Below, piece after piece: positions 1 to 5,708 of a stretch of DNA of 5,953 bases. The number at the start of each line of letters is the position of its first letter. The first letter of the stretch is position 1. The translations under genes and the position numbers were made by a program. The notes beneath the pieces are model-generated. The model was not told the DNA's origin and ran no database searches. It saw only the letters and a list, made by a program, of their open reading frames with translations. Source of the DNA: Ectothiorhodospiraceae bacterium. GTDB lineage: Bacteria; Pseudomonadota; Gammaproteobacteria; Nitrococcales; AK92. The stretch lies in contig JAJUFY010000146.1 in NCBI GenBank assembly GCA_029263635.1, positions 1 to 5,953 on the forward strand, written 5' to 3'.

Positions 1-167
1 ACAAGCATGGGGTCAGCGTGCTGCTGATCGAGCACGACATGCACCTGGTCATGGGGGTATCCGACCGCATCGTGGTGCTGGACCAGGGGCGGGTGATCGC
101 TGCCGGCCGGCCGGAGCAGATCCGCCGTGATCCGGCGGTGATCAAGGCGTATCTGGGGGAGGCGTGA
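1..167 (+). CDS. livG: LivG-type branched-chain amino acid ABC transporter ATPase (3' end only)
   Basis: This is the C-terminal 54 codons of an ABC ATPase; the gene begins upstream of the window and its reading frame starts at base 3. The visible part holds the H-loop region (LLIEHDM) followed by the SDRIVVLDQGRVIAAG block and a DPAVIKAYLG tail, which is the characteristic ending of LivG/BraF proteins. By family knowledge LivG pairs with LivF on the cytoplasmic face of the LivHM permease and powers uptake of leucine, isoleucine and valine or related amides. The Walker A, Walker B and signature motifs lie outside the window, so the identification rests on the tail and on the LivF gene immediately downstream. 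Its TGA stop at 165-167 shares one base with the livF ATG, implying translational coupling. A substrate other than branched-chain amino acids cannot be excluded within this HAAT family. Confidence 0.88.
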   Translation, partial: KHGVSVLLIEHDMHLVMGVSDRIVVLDQGRVIAAGRPEQIRRDPAVIKAYLGEA

Positions 168-868
168 TGCTGACATTGCAGGACGTACATGCGGCGTACG
201 GCAGCGTCGAGGCCTTGAAAGGGATCAGCCTTGAGGTCCGGCAGGGCGAGATCGTCACCCTGATCGGCGCCAACGGCGCCGGCAAGACCACCACCCTGAT
301 GAGCATCTGCGGCGAGCCGGCTCCCCGGAGCGGCTCCATCCGCTTCGAAGGCGAGGAGATCAGCGGCCTGCCGACCCCGGTGATCATGCGCCGCGGTCTC
401 GCCATCGTGCCGGAGGGGCGGCGGATATTCCCGGCCCTGACGGTCGAGGAGAACCTGGCGCTGGGCGGCTTTCACCAGAGCGCCGAGGAGCGGGCGGCTG
501 CCGAGGAAGAAATCTACGCCCTGTTTCCCCGCCTCAAGGAACGCTATCGCCAGCGCGGCGGCACGCTGTCCGGCGGCGAGCAGCAGATGTTGGCGATCGG
601 CCGGGCGCTGATGAGCCGCCCGCGCCTGCTGCTGCTCGACGAGCCGTCGCTGGGGCTGGCACCACTGGTGATTGCGCAGATCTTCGAGGTGCTGGAGGAG
701 ATCCGTCGGGCCGGGACCACCATCTTCCTGGTGGAGCAGAACGCGCATCGCGCCCTGCAGCTGGCCGACCGGGCCTACGTGCTGGAAAACGGCAGGATCG
801 TGATGAGCGGGGAAGGGCGCGAGCTGCTGGCGAACGACGAGGTCAGGCGGGCGTATCTGGGCGCCTGA
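167..868 (+). CDS. livF: LivF-type branched-chain amino acid ABC transporter ATPase
   Basis: This is a complete 233-residue ABC ATPase, the normal length for LivF/BraG. Walker A is GANGAGKT at residues 34-41, the signature LSGGEQ at 134-139, Walker B LLLLDEP at 154-160, and the D-loop follows as SLGLAP. Two LivF hallmarks are present: PEGRRIFP (82-89) with Glu in the Q-loop region, and VEQN (189-192) with Gln where most ABC ATPases have the H-loop His. UrtE of urea importers is the nearest alternative, but the NGAGKTTTL and RIFPALTVEENL stretches read as LivF. I chose ATG at 167 over the in-frame GTG at 164 because a GGAGG at 158-162 sits 4 nt before the ATG and only 1 nt before the GTG. The ATG overlaps the livG stop, so the two ATPases are probably made in equal amounts. 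The rest of the operon (permeases, binding protein) should lie upstream. Confidence 0.95.
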   Translation: MLTLQDVHAAYGSVEALKGISLEVRQGEIVTLIGANGAGKTTTLMSICGEPAPRSGSIRFEGEEISGLPTPVIMRRGLAIVPEGRRIFPALTVEENLALGGFHQSAEERAAAEEEIYALFPRLKERYRQRGGTLSGGEQQMLAIGRALMSRPRLLLLDEPSLGLAPLVIAQIFEVLEEIRRAGTTIFLVEQNAHRALQLADRAYVLENGRIVMSGEGRELLANDEVRRAYLGA

Positions 869-870
869 TG

Positions 871-894
871 CCGTCGGGCGGCCATTTCCGGCGG
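871..894 (+). terminator. Hairpin directly after livF, possible weak terminator
   Basis: An inverted repeat with arms 871-877 and 888-894 (7 pairs, one of them G-T wobble; 10-nt loop) begins 2 nt after the livF stop codon. It is followed by a C-rich stretch with only a short TTT, not a proper T-run. It may mark the 3' end of the liv transcript or protect it from exonucleases, but as an intrinsic terminator it is weak. Confidence 0.35.
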
Positions 895-924
895 ACCCCG
901 TTTCCCCTCGCTGTCCCTCTGCTC

Positions 925-1043
925 TCATTGCGAGCAGGCGCAGCAACGCGCAGCGCGAGCTTTGGCGAGCAATTCCATGCTGACGAAGTCCCACCGGTCG
1001 GTGCTTCGTGAGTGCGAGATTGCTTCGCTTACGCTCGCAATGA
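925..1043. repeat. GTCATTGCGAG-type palindromic element, long form
   Basis: The outer arms at 925-935 (TCATTGCGAGC) and 1033-1043 are perfect 11-bp reverse complements. Between them is a 97-nt interior that has its own nested structure. Arms 983-988 (ACGAAG) and 1004-1009 (CTTCGT) enclose a second stem (992-995 with 1000-1003, loop of 4, with a 3-nt bulge). GCGAGCAAT near 965-973 is also nearly complementary to ATTGCTTCGC in the right half. The right half, 1014-1046, is repeated with 27 of 33 positions identical at 1091-1123. There is no open reading frame with protein-like features here. This resembles the short palindromic, REP- or MITE-like intergenic repeats found in many bacterial chromosomes. 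It sits between convergent genes, the usual place for such repeats. I cannot count copies genome-wide from one window. Confidence 0.7.
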
Positions 1044-1081
1044 CAGTGGCTACCGAGTGCCGGTCTTGGGACCACCATCCT

Positions 1082-1124
1082 GCCGTCATCGCGAGATCGC
1101 CTCGCTGACGTTCGCGATGACGGC
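1082..1124. repeat. GTCATCGCGAG-type palindromic element, short form
   Basis: A perfect 13-bp inverted repeat (GCCGTCATCGCGA at 1082-1094 and its reverse complement at 1112-1124) encloses a 17-nt loop. Its 1091-1123 segment matches 27 of 33 bases of the right half of the neighbouring long element, so the two are related copies 77 bp apart. At the position where the long form pairs T929 with A1039, this copy pairs C1090 with G1116. That compensatory change suggests the folded form matters. In the fabB-sense transcript this hairpin would lie in the 3' region after the stop codon; no T-run follows on either strand. Confidence 0.72.
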
Positions 1125-1140
1125 GTGCCGCTAAGGACAG

Positions 1141-1167
1141 CCTGCCTGCACCGGCGGTACAGGCGGG
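1141..1167 (-). terminator. Hairpin after fabB, candidate fabAB transcript end
   Basis: Read on the minus strand, a stem-loop starts 5 nt after the fabB TGA. Its inner stem pairs GCCTG (1144-1148) with CAGGC (1160-1164), then one mismatch, then ACC with GGT closing a 3-nt loop. The outer bases 1141-1143 and 1165-1167 extend it with two G-C pairs and a wobble. What follows on the minus strand is CTGTCCTTAG, a poor T-tract, so the call as an intrinsic terminator is tentative. The perfect hairpin at 1082-1124 lies farther downstream and could act as a backup 3' end. Confidence 0.4.
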
Positions 1168-1172
1168 CGCGA

Positions 1173-2390
1173 TCAGTCTTCTATGCGACGCAGCACCAGC
1201 GTGGCGTTGGTGCCGCCAACGCCGAAGCTGTTGGTCATGACGGTGCGCAGGCCGGCGTGATCGACCCGGCTGGTGGCGATGCGCATGCCCTCGGCCTCGG
1301 GGTCGAGCTGCTCGATGTTGGCGGAGGCGGCGATGAAGTCCTCCTGCAGCATCAGCAGGCAGTAGATCGCCTCCTGCACGCCGGTGGCACCAAGCGAGTG
1401 GCCGGTCAGGGACTTGGTGGAGCTGATCAGCGGCAGCTGGTCGCCGAACACCTCGCGGATCGCCTTGAGCTCGGCGATGTCGCCGACCGGCGTGCTGGTG
1501 CCGTGGGTATTGATGTAATCCACCGGCCCCTGCACCCCGTCCAGCGCCTGACGCATGCAGCGCACCGCGCCTTCGCCGGACGGTGCCACCATGTCGTAGC
1601 CGTCGGAGGTGGCTCCATAGCCGATGATCTCGGCATAGATCTTGGCGCCGCGGGCCTTGGCGTGCTCGTATTCCTCGACCACCACCATGCCGGCGCCGCC
1701 GGCGATGACGAAGCCGTCGCGCTCGGCGTCATACGGCCGCGAGGCGCGCTCCGGCGTCTCGTTGTACTTGGAGGACAGCGCGCCCATGGCGTCGAAGCAC
1801 ATCGCCATGGTCCAGTTCTCTTCCTCGCCGCCGCCGGCGAAGACCACATCCTGCTTGCCCAGCTGGATCAGCTCCACGGCATGGCCGATGCAGTGGGCGC
1901 TGGTGGCACAGGCCGAGGTGATGGAGTAGTTGACGCCCTTGATCTGGAACGGCGTCGCCAGGCAGGCGGAAACGGTGCTCGCCATGGTCTTGGGAACACC
2001 GTACGGACCGACCCGGCGCACGCCGCGCTCGCGCAGGGTGTCGGCAGCCTCGACCAGATTGGTGGTGGAACCGCCGCCGGAACCGGCGACCAGGCCGGTG
2101 CGGGTGTTGGACACCATCTCTTCCGTCAGGCCGGCGTCGCGGATCGCCTGCTCCATGGCGACATAGGCGTAGGCGGCCGAGTCGCCCATGAAGCGCCGGG
2201 CCTTGCGCGGTACCAGCGCATCAAGGTCGATATCGATGACGCCGGCAACCTGGCTGCGCAGCCCGCGCTCGGCGTATTCCGGCTTGAAGCGGATCCCCGA
2301 GCGCCCCAGGCGCAGCGATTCCGTCACGGTGGCGGCGTCGTTGCCGAGGCAGGATACGATTCCGATGCCCGTGATGACAGCTCGTCTCAC
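1173..2390 (-). CDS. fabB: Beta-ketoacyl-ACP synthase I (FabB)
   Basis: This 405-residue enzyme condenses malonyl-ACP with acyl-ACP in the cytosolic type II fatty acid synthase. It is the synthase that elongates the cis-3-decenoyl-ACP made by FabA, and so commits chains to the unsaturated pathway. The nucleophile Cys161 lies in SACATSAHCIG. His296 (NTHGTSTPVGD), Lys326 (SSTKS) and His331 (TGHSLGA) complete the Cys-His-His-Lys set, each two residues below the E. coli FabB numbering (163, 298, 328, 333). The C-terminal NSFGVGGTNATLVLRR motif closes the thiolase fold. The spacing and the GGGSTTNLVEAADTLRERG stretch favour FabB over FabF. The start codon is GTG at 2390-2388, supported by the strong AGGAG at 2398-2402 and because MRRAVITGIG is the normal family N-terminus. 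It is the second gene of a fabA-fabB operon and ends facing livF. No key residue is missing. Confidence 0.97.
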   Translation of the reverse strand: MRRAVITGIGIVSCLGNDAATVTESLRLGRSGIRFKPEYAERGLRSQVAGVIDIDLDALVPRKARRFMGDSAAYAYVAMEQAIRDAGLTEEMVSNTRTGLVAGSGGGSTTNLVEAADTLRERGVRRVGPYGVPKTMASTVSACLATPFQIKGVNYSITSACATSAHCIGHAVELIQLGKQDVVFAGGGEEENWTMAMCFDAMGALSSKYNETPERASRPYDAERDGFVIAGGAGMVVVEEYEHAKARGAKIYAEIIGYGATSDGYDMVAPSGEGAVRCMRQALDGVQGPVDYINTHGTSTPVGDIAELKAIREVFGDQLPLISSTKSLTGHSLGATGVQEAIYCLLMLQEDFIAASANIEQLDPEAEGMRIATSRVDHAGLRTVMTNSFGVGGTNATLVLRRIED

Positions 2391-2397
2391 GATTCAA

Positions 2398-2404
2398 CTC
2401 CTAA
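2398..2404 (-). promoter_or_regulatory. Ribosome binding site fixing the GTG start of fabB
   Basis: On the minus strand TTAGGAG lies 7 nt before the GTG at 2390. There is no nearby in-frame ATG that gives the conserved MRRAVITGIG start, so this site decides the non-ATG start. Confidence 0.8.
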
Positions 2405-2422
2405 GGTCTGTGCCGTCACGAT

Positions 2423-2449
2423 GGCGGCAGCCGATGGGCTGTGCCCGCC
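2423..2449 (-). other. Stem-loop in the fabA-fabB spacer
   Basis: GGCGG (2423-2427) pairs with CCGCC (2445-2449), and CAGCC (2428-2432) pairs with GGCTG (2437-2441) around a 4-nt loop; the only interruption is a 3-nt bulge at 2442-2444. That makes a 10-bp stem inside the 84-nt spacer, ending 18 nt before the fabB ribosome binding site in transcript order. No T-run follows, so it is unlikely to be an intrinsic terminator. It could instead set the relative yield of the two cistrons by blocking decay or processing; this role is inference. Confidence 0.45.
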
Positions 2450-2474
2450 TAGAAAGGAGAATACCTGTCGCAGG

Positions 2475-2999
2475 TTACGCTCCGGAGAGTGCGGCCGGGT
2501 CCTGAAACAGCCCGACCTTGAGGTCGCTCGCCTTGTAGATGTCCTTGCCATCCACCGCCAGCGTGCCGTCGGCGATGCCCATGACCAGCTTGCGGTTGAT
2601 GAGCCGCTTGATGTCGAGGGTGTACGTGACGAGCTTGGCATCCGGCAGAACCTGACCGAAGAACTTGACCTCGCCGCAGCCGAGGGCGCGACCCTTGCCG
2701 GAATGGTCGGTCCAGGCAAGAAAGAATCCGAGCAGCTGCCAGAGCGCATCGAGGCCCAGGCAGCCAGGCATGACCGGGTCGCCAGGGAAATGGCACTCGA
2801 AGAACCACAGGTCCGGCTTGACGTCGAGTTCCGCAACCACCTGGCCCCGTTGGTAGGCTCCGCCGGACTCGGATATATGGGTGATCCGGTCGAACATCAG
2901 CATGTTCGGAGTGGGCAGCTGAGGCTTGCCTGGCCCGAACAGCCTGCCGTAGCCGCATTCGATGATTTCTTCCCGGTTGTAGCTGGCTTTCTGTGTCAT
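2475..2999 (-). CDS. fabA: 3-hydroxydecanoyl-ACP dehydratase/isomerase (FabA)
   Basis: FabA dehydrates 3-hydroxydecanoyl-ACP and isomerises trans-2- to cis-3-decenoyl-ACP, introducing the double bond for anaerobic unsaturated fatty acid synthesis in the cytosol. The 174-residue product has the family length (about 172). The catalytic His70 lies in ECHFPGDPVMPGC and Asp84 in LGLDALWQ, at the same positions as the published E. coli active site. GEVKFFGQVLP follows as in other FabA hot-dog proteins; FabZ is shorter and uses Glu in place of this Asp, so it is excluded. I chose the ATG at 2999-2997 because MTQKASYN matches the family N-terminus and AGGA at 3006-3009 lies 6 nt upstream. The frame stays open for 61 more codons upstream, but that extension has no family counterpart. 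fabB follows after 84 nt in the same operon, and slt is divergent. Control by a FabR- or DesT-like repressor is common in relatives; I see no convincing match to those operators here. Confidence 0.97.
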   Translation of the reverse strand: MTQKASYNREEIIECGYGRLFGPGKPQLPTPNMLMFDRITHISESGGAYQRGQVVAELDVKPDLWFFECHFPGDPVMPGCLGLDALWQLLGFFLAWTDHSGKGRALGCGEVKFFGQVLPDAKLVTYTLDIKRLINRKLVMGIADGTLAVDGKDIYKASDLKVGLFQDPAALSGA

Positions 3000-3058
3000 T
3001 CCTATTCCTGCGATTGACGGCGGCTGTAAATCCTGCGGCCATCGTGATTCATGACGGT

Positions 3059-3070
3059 AGCGGCGCCGCT
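3059..3070. promoter_or_regulatory. 12-bp perfect palindrome in the fabA-slt divergent region
   Basis: AGCGGCGCCGCT is a perfect palindrome with no spacer. It lies 59 nt upstream of the fabA start codon, just downstream of the predicted fabA promoter, and 186 nt before the slt start. The position suits an operator or a leader element, but a GC-only core palindrome can arise by chance in GC-rich DNA. The rest of the 257-nt gap (3000-3256) shows no gene I can support and no clear slt promoter. Confidence 0.3.
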
Positions 3071-3098
3071 CCTGCAGCGCCTCATCCGGCACGCGCGC

Positions 3099-3127
3099 AT
3101 AGTAAAGCACTGCGACGCCCGGGTCAT
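3099..3127 (-). promoter_or_regulatory. Candidate sigma70-type promoter for fabA-fabB
   Basis: On the minus strand ATGACC (3127-3122; 4 of 6 to TTGACA) and TACTAT (3104-3099; 4 of 6 to TATAAT) are separated by the optimal 17 nt. Transcription would begin near 3092, giving a leader of roughly 90 nt before the fabA ATG. Both hexamers are imperfect, and the call depends on their spacing and location. Confidence 0.4.
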
Positions 3128-3256
3128 CCTGCATGGGAGACAGTGAGGCGGGTATCGCAGATCGCGAGCAGACTGTGGACACGGTCCGGTTCCTTCAACC
3201 CATGGTTGATTAGACTGGATTTCCGAGCCGTACGCCCCCATCTGCTGCGTAATCCT

Positions 3257-5236
3257 ATGTCAAACCTAATAAGAACACAGATTCTGCTGCTGGCGCTGTT
3301 GCTCCTGCTCGGTCGGGCCGGAGCCGCTGTGCCCGCGCTCGAAGAGCAGCGGCAGCGTTTCGCGGAACTGCGCGAGCGGATCGAGCAGGGGGCGGAACTG
3401 GACGTGCAGGCCGAGATCGCGCAGCTGCGGGGTTATGTGCTGGCGCCCTATCTCGAATACTTCTATCTGCAAAAGCGGCTGACAGCCAGCCCGCCCGAGC
3501 GGATCGCGACCTTCCTGGGCAAGCACCGCAACCTGCCGGTAGCCGGCCTGCTGCGCGAGTCCTACCTGCGGCAGCTGGCCCGGCAGGAACGCTGGGCCGA
3601 GTACCGGGTCTTCTACCAGCCGACCGCCGATGCCGAGCTGCGTTGCTACCACCTGCGCGCCAGCATCGCGGACAAAGAGCCGGACCCGGCCTGGTTCGAG
3701 GAGGCAAAGTCGCTCTGGCTGGTTGGGCGTTCCCAGCCGAGCGCCTGCGACCCGGTGTTCGACGAGCTTTACAGCCGCGAGGCGATCAGCGCCGATCAGG
3801 TATGGGAGCGGGTGACGCTGCTGATCCAGGGCGGCAACGACCGGCTTGCCGAGCGGTTCAGCGCGCATCTCGACCCCGCCCGTCGGGAGTGGCTGGAGTA
3901 CTGGCTGCGCGCCCATCGCCAGCCGCAGGACGTGCTGGCACGCCCCGGCTTCCCGCTGGTCGGCCCGTACGCGGTGCAGGTGATCAGCCATGCCCTGCAA
4001 CGGCTCGGTCGCAGCGACCAGGAGCTGGCGATGATGTTCCTGGAGCGTTACGGCCAGGAGAAATTCCTGAGCCCTCGCCAGAAGGCCGAGCTCGCCCGCC
4101 ACATCGCCCTGCACGCAGCCTACAGCCAGGATCCGCGGGCCCTGGGCTGGCTGGATGCGCTGCCGCCCGAGGTGGTCACCGACAATGTCCGCCTCTGGAC
4201 GGCACGCATGGCGCTGCGGAACCAGGACTGGCCGCGGCTGCTGCAGGCCATCGCGGCACTGCCCGACCGCGAGCGCAACGATCCGCAGTGGACCTACTGG
4301 CGCGCGCACGCGCTGGCCGCTATCGGGGAGCGGGAAGCGGCGCAGACCGAGTTTGCGCTGCTCGCCATGGAGCGAAGCTATTACGGCTTCCTGGCGGCGG
4401 ACCGCCTGGCGTTGCCCTATAACCTCAAGCATGTGCCGACCGCGGTGGCCAAGGACACCCTGGCCCAGGTGGCCGCCAAGCCCGGGATTGTCCGCGCCCG
4501 GGAGTTCTTCGCGCTCGGCATGATGCCGGAGGCCCGGCGGGAGTGGGCGGCGGCCGTCGCCCGCCTGAACCGGGCCCAGCAGCAGCAAGCGGCGCTGCTG
4601 GCGCTGGAGATGGGCTGGTACGATCGTGCCGTGGTGACCGCCAACCAGGCCGGGCTGAATGACGACCTCAACCTGCGGTTCCCGACGCCGTATCGCGAGC
4701 AGGTCGAGCAATACAGCCGCCTGAGCCGCCTGGATCCGCACATCACCTACGCCATCGTCCGCAAGGAGAGCGCCTATCGGCCCGACGCCGCTTCGCCGGT
4801 CGGCGCGCTGGGGCTGATGCAGGTCATGCCCCAGACCGGCCGCCAGGTGGCCAGTCGTCTGCGGGTCGAGCTGCCCGCCGGAGGGCTGCTCGACGTCGAC
4901 ACCAACCTCAAGCTGGGAAGCGCCTATCTGCGCGCCATGCTGGACCGCTACAACGGCAATCTGGCGCTGGCCGCGGCCGCCTACAATGCCGGTCCGCACA
5001 AGGTCGCCGACTGGCTGAACCGGAACGCCGGCCTGCCGCCGACGGTCTGGATCGAGGCGATCAGCTACTACGAGACCCGCGAGTATGTGAAGTCGGTACT
5101 GGCCTTCGCCGCGGTGTTCGACTGGCAGCTCAACGGCGAACCCGGCCGGCTGTCGAACTATCTGCAGCCGTTCGGGCGCGAGATCACCTGCGTGACGACA
5201 GCCGAGCAGGGCAGCTGTCAGTCGTCGATGATGTAG
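3257..5236 (+). CDS. slt: Soluble lytic murein transglycosylase, Slt70 type
   Basis: The 659-residue product matches the size of E. coli Slt70 (645). It cleaves the MurNAc-GlcNAc bond of periplasmic peptidoglycan to give 1,6-anhydro-muropeptides. A signal peptide is clear at residues 1-25: Arg6, a leucine-rich core at 9-18, and small residues near AGAA for signal peptidase I; no lipobox is seen. Residues 26 to about 480 are the alpha-helical superhelical U and linker domains. Cys130 and Cys164 are placed to form the disulfide known in Slt70. The SLT domain starts near 488, with catalytic Glu504 in VRKESAYRPDA, then GALGLMQVMP (516-525), AAYNAGP (574-580) and ETREYVKSVL (606-615). The ATG at 3257 is chosen because it places the signal peptide at the N-terminus; it lacks a good Shine-Dalgarno sequence, and the frame is open back to 2993. 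The last 19 nt overlap the opposing ycgN gene, so the tail CQSSMM is encoded there. Confidence 0.95.
   Translation: MSNLIRTQILLLALLLLLGRAGAAVPALEEQRQRFAELRERIEQGAELDVQAEIAQLRGYVLAPYLEYFYLQKRLTASPPERIATFLGKHRNLPVAGLLRESYLRQLARQERWAEYRVFYQPTADAELRCYHLRASIADKEPDPAWFEEAKSLWLVGRSQPSACDPVFDELYSREAISADQVWERVTLLIQGGNDRLAERFSAHLDPARREWLEYWLRAHRQPQDVLARPGFPLVGPYAVQVISHALQRLGRSDQELAMMFLERYGQEKFLSPRQKAELARHIALHAAYSQDPRALGWLDALPPEVVTDNVRLWTARMALRNQDWPRLLQAIAALPDRERNDPQWTYWRAHALAAIGEREAAQTEFALLAMERSYYGFLAADRLALPYNLKHVPTAVAKDTLAQVAAKPGIVRAREFFALGMMPEARREWAAAVARLNRAQQQQAALLALEMGWYDRAVVTANQAGLNDDLNLRFPTPYREQVEQYSRLSRLDPHITYAIVRKESAYRPDAASPVGALGLMQVMPQTGRQVASRLRVELPAGGLLDVDTNLKLGSAYLRAMLDRYNGNLALAAAAYNAGPHKVADWLNRNAGLPPTVWIEAISYYETREYVKSVLAFAAVFDWQLNGEPGRLSNYLQPFGREITCVTTAEQGSCQSSMM
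5194..5223. other. Hairpin at the slt/ycgN convergence point
   Basis: Bases 5194-5202 pair with 5214-5223 in a 9-bp stem with one bulged base (A5220) and an 11-nt loop. The right arm contains the ycgN stop codon, and the structure ends 10 nt before the slt stop codon. No T-run follows in either direction. It might help end or protect both converging transcripts, but it is also coding sequence for slt, and chance pairing is possible. Confidence 0.3.
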
Positions 5237-5691
5237 TCCTCCAGCGGCGCATCGCCGATATCGAGCTCGGAAATCGTGCGGCCGCGCACCGAGATCCCGG
5301 CCTCGTGCACGGTCTCCGGATCGCCCGATACCAGCGGGTGCCACCAGAACAGCGGCTTGCCTTCGGCGACCAGCCGGTAGGCGCAGGTTGCCGGCAGCCA
5401 GTCGAACCAGCGGATGCCTTCCGGTGTCAGCAGGGTGCAGTCCGGCACCATGCGGAAGCGCGCGGCGTAGGCCCGACAGCGCCCGCTGTGGCCGTCCAGC
5501 AGGCGGCAGGCGACATTGGTCTCGAACAGCTCGCCGGTCGTGTCGTTGCGCAGCTTGTGCAGACAGCAGTTGCCGCAGCCGTCGCAGAGCGACTCCCATT
5601 CCTCGGGCGTCATTTCCTGCAGCGTCTTGGTCTCCCAGAACGGCCGCGCAGCCTGGCCCCGCGGCTCCTGTATAATCCCGCGGTTTCGCAT
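5218..5691 (-). CDS. ycgN: YcgN-family (UPF0260) cysteine-cluster protein
   Basis: The 157-residue product belongs to the conserved YcgN/UPF0260 family, in the wider YkgJ-like zinc- or iron-cluster group; its molecular function is not established. The diagnostic core is PFWETKTLQEM, then ESLCDGCGNCCLHKL with Cys36, Cys39, Cys42 and Cys43. Further conserved cysteines are Cys62 (NVACR), Cys72 (GRCRAY), Cys85 (VPDC) and Cys103 (LPATCAYR). Eight cysteines in a cytosolic protein without a signal peptide point to metal binding; that is inference. WHPL near 117-120 and ISVRG near 133-137 are also family blocks. The ATG at 5691-5689 is preceded by GGGG 7 nt upstream. An in-frame GTG at 5718 would run into the prfC coding region and is less likely. 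Residues 1-15 before the conserved core are poorly conserved. It overlaps slt tail to tail and prfC lies head to head 17 nt away. Confidence 0.92.
   Translation of the reverse strand: MRNRGIIQEPRGQAARPFWETKTLQEMTPEEWESLCDGCGNCCLHKLRNDTTGELFETNVACRLLDGHSGRCRAYAARFRMVPDCTLLTPEGIRWFDWLPATCAYRLVAEGKPLFWWHPLVSGDPETVHEAGISVRGRTISELDIGDAPLEDYIIDD
5671..5676 (+). promoter_or_regulatory. TATAAT -10 box for prfC inside ycgN
   Basis: A perfect TATAAT lies 32 nt before the prfC ATG, which would give a start site near 5683 and a leader of about 26 nt. There is no good -35 hexamer at 16-18 nt spacing (the region reads CGCAGCCT). CCCGCGG occurs on both sides, at 5658-5664 and 5677-5683, spaced 19 bp apart, which might be an activator or repressor site or chance. 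The box lies within codons 6-7 of ycgN on the opposite strand. Confidence 0.55.
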
Positions 5692-5708
5692 CGAGTTACC
5701 CCGCACAC

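Noticed and set aside
925..1124. A CRISPR array, given two similar repeat units.
   Set aside because: Only two degenerate copies exist, the spacing is not regular, the repeats are parts of palindromes, and no cas gene is near.
1125..3017. A 630-codon open frame on the plus strand antisense to fabB and fabA.
   Set aside because: Its translation is low-complexity, rich in His, Gly, Ala and Arg, with no recognisable domain. It is the mirror of GC-rich codon usage in two confidently identified enzymes.
3206..3216. A possible slt promoter at TTGATT (3206-3211) or TAGACT (3211-3216).
   Set aside because: Neither hexamer has a partner with acceptable match at 16-18 nt spacing, so I could not support a promoter.
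2993..3256. N-terminal extension of slt by up to 88 codons.
   Set aside because: It would bury the obvious signal peptide in the middle of the protein and overlap the start of fabA; the extension shows no family similarity.
3266..5599. A 777-codon open frame on the minus strand antisense to slt and running into ycgN.
   Set aside because: The translation is rich in Arg, Gln, Gly and Pro without motifs, while the opposite strand encodes a complete Slt70-type enzyme and the real minus-strand gene here (ycgN) uses another frame.
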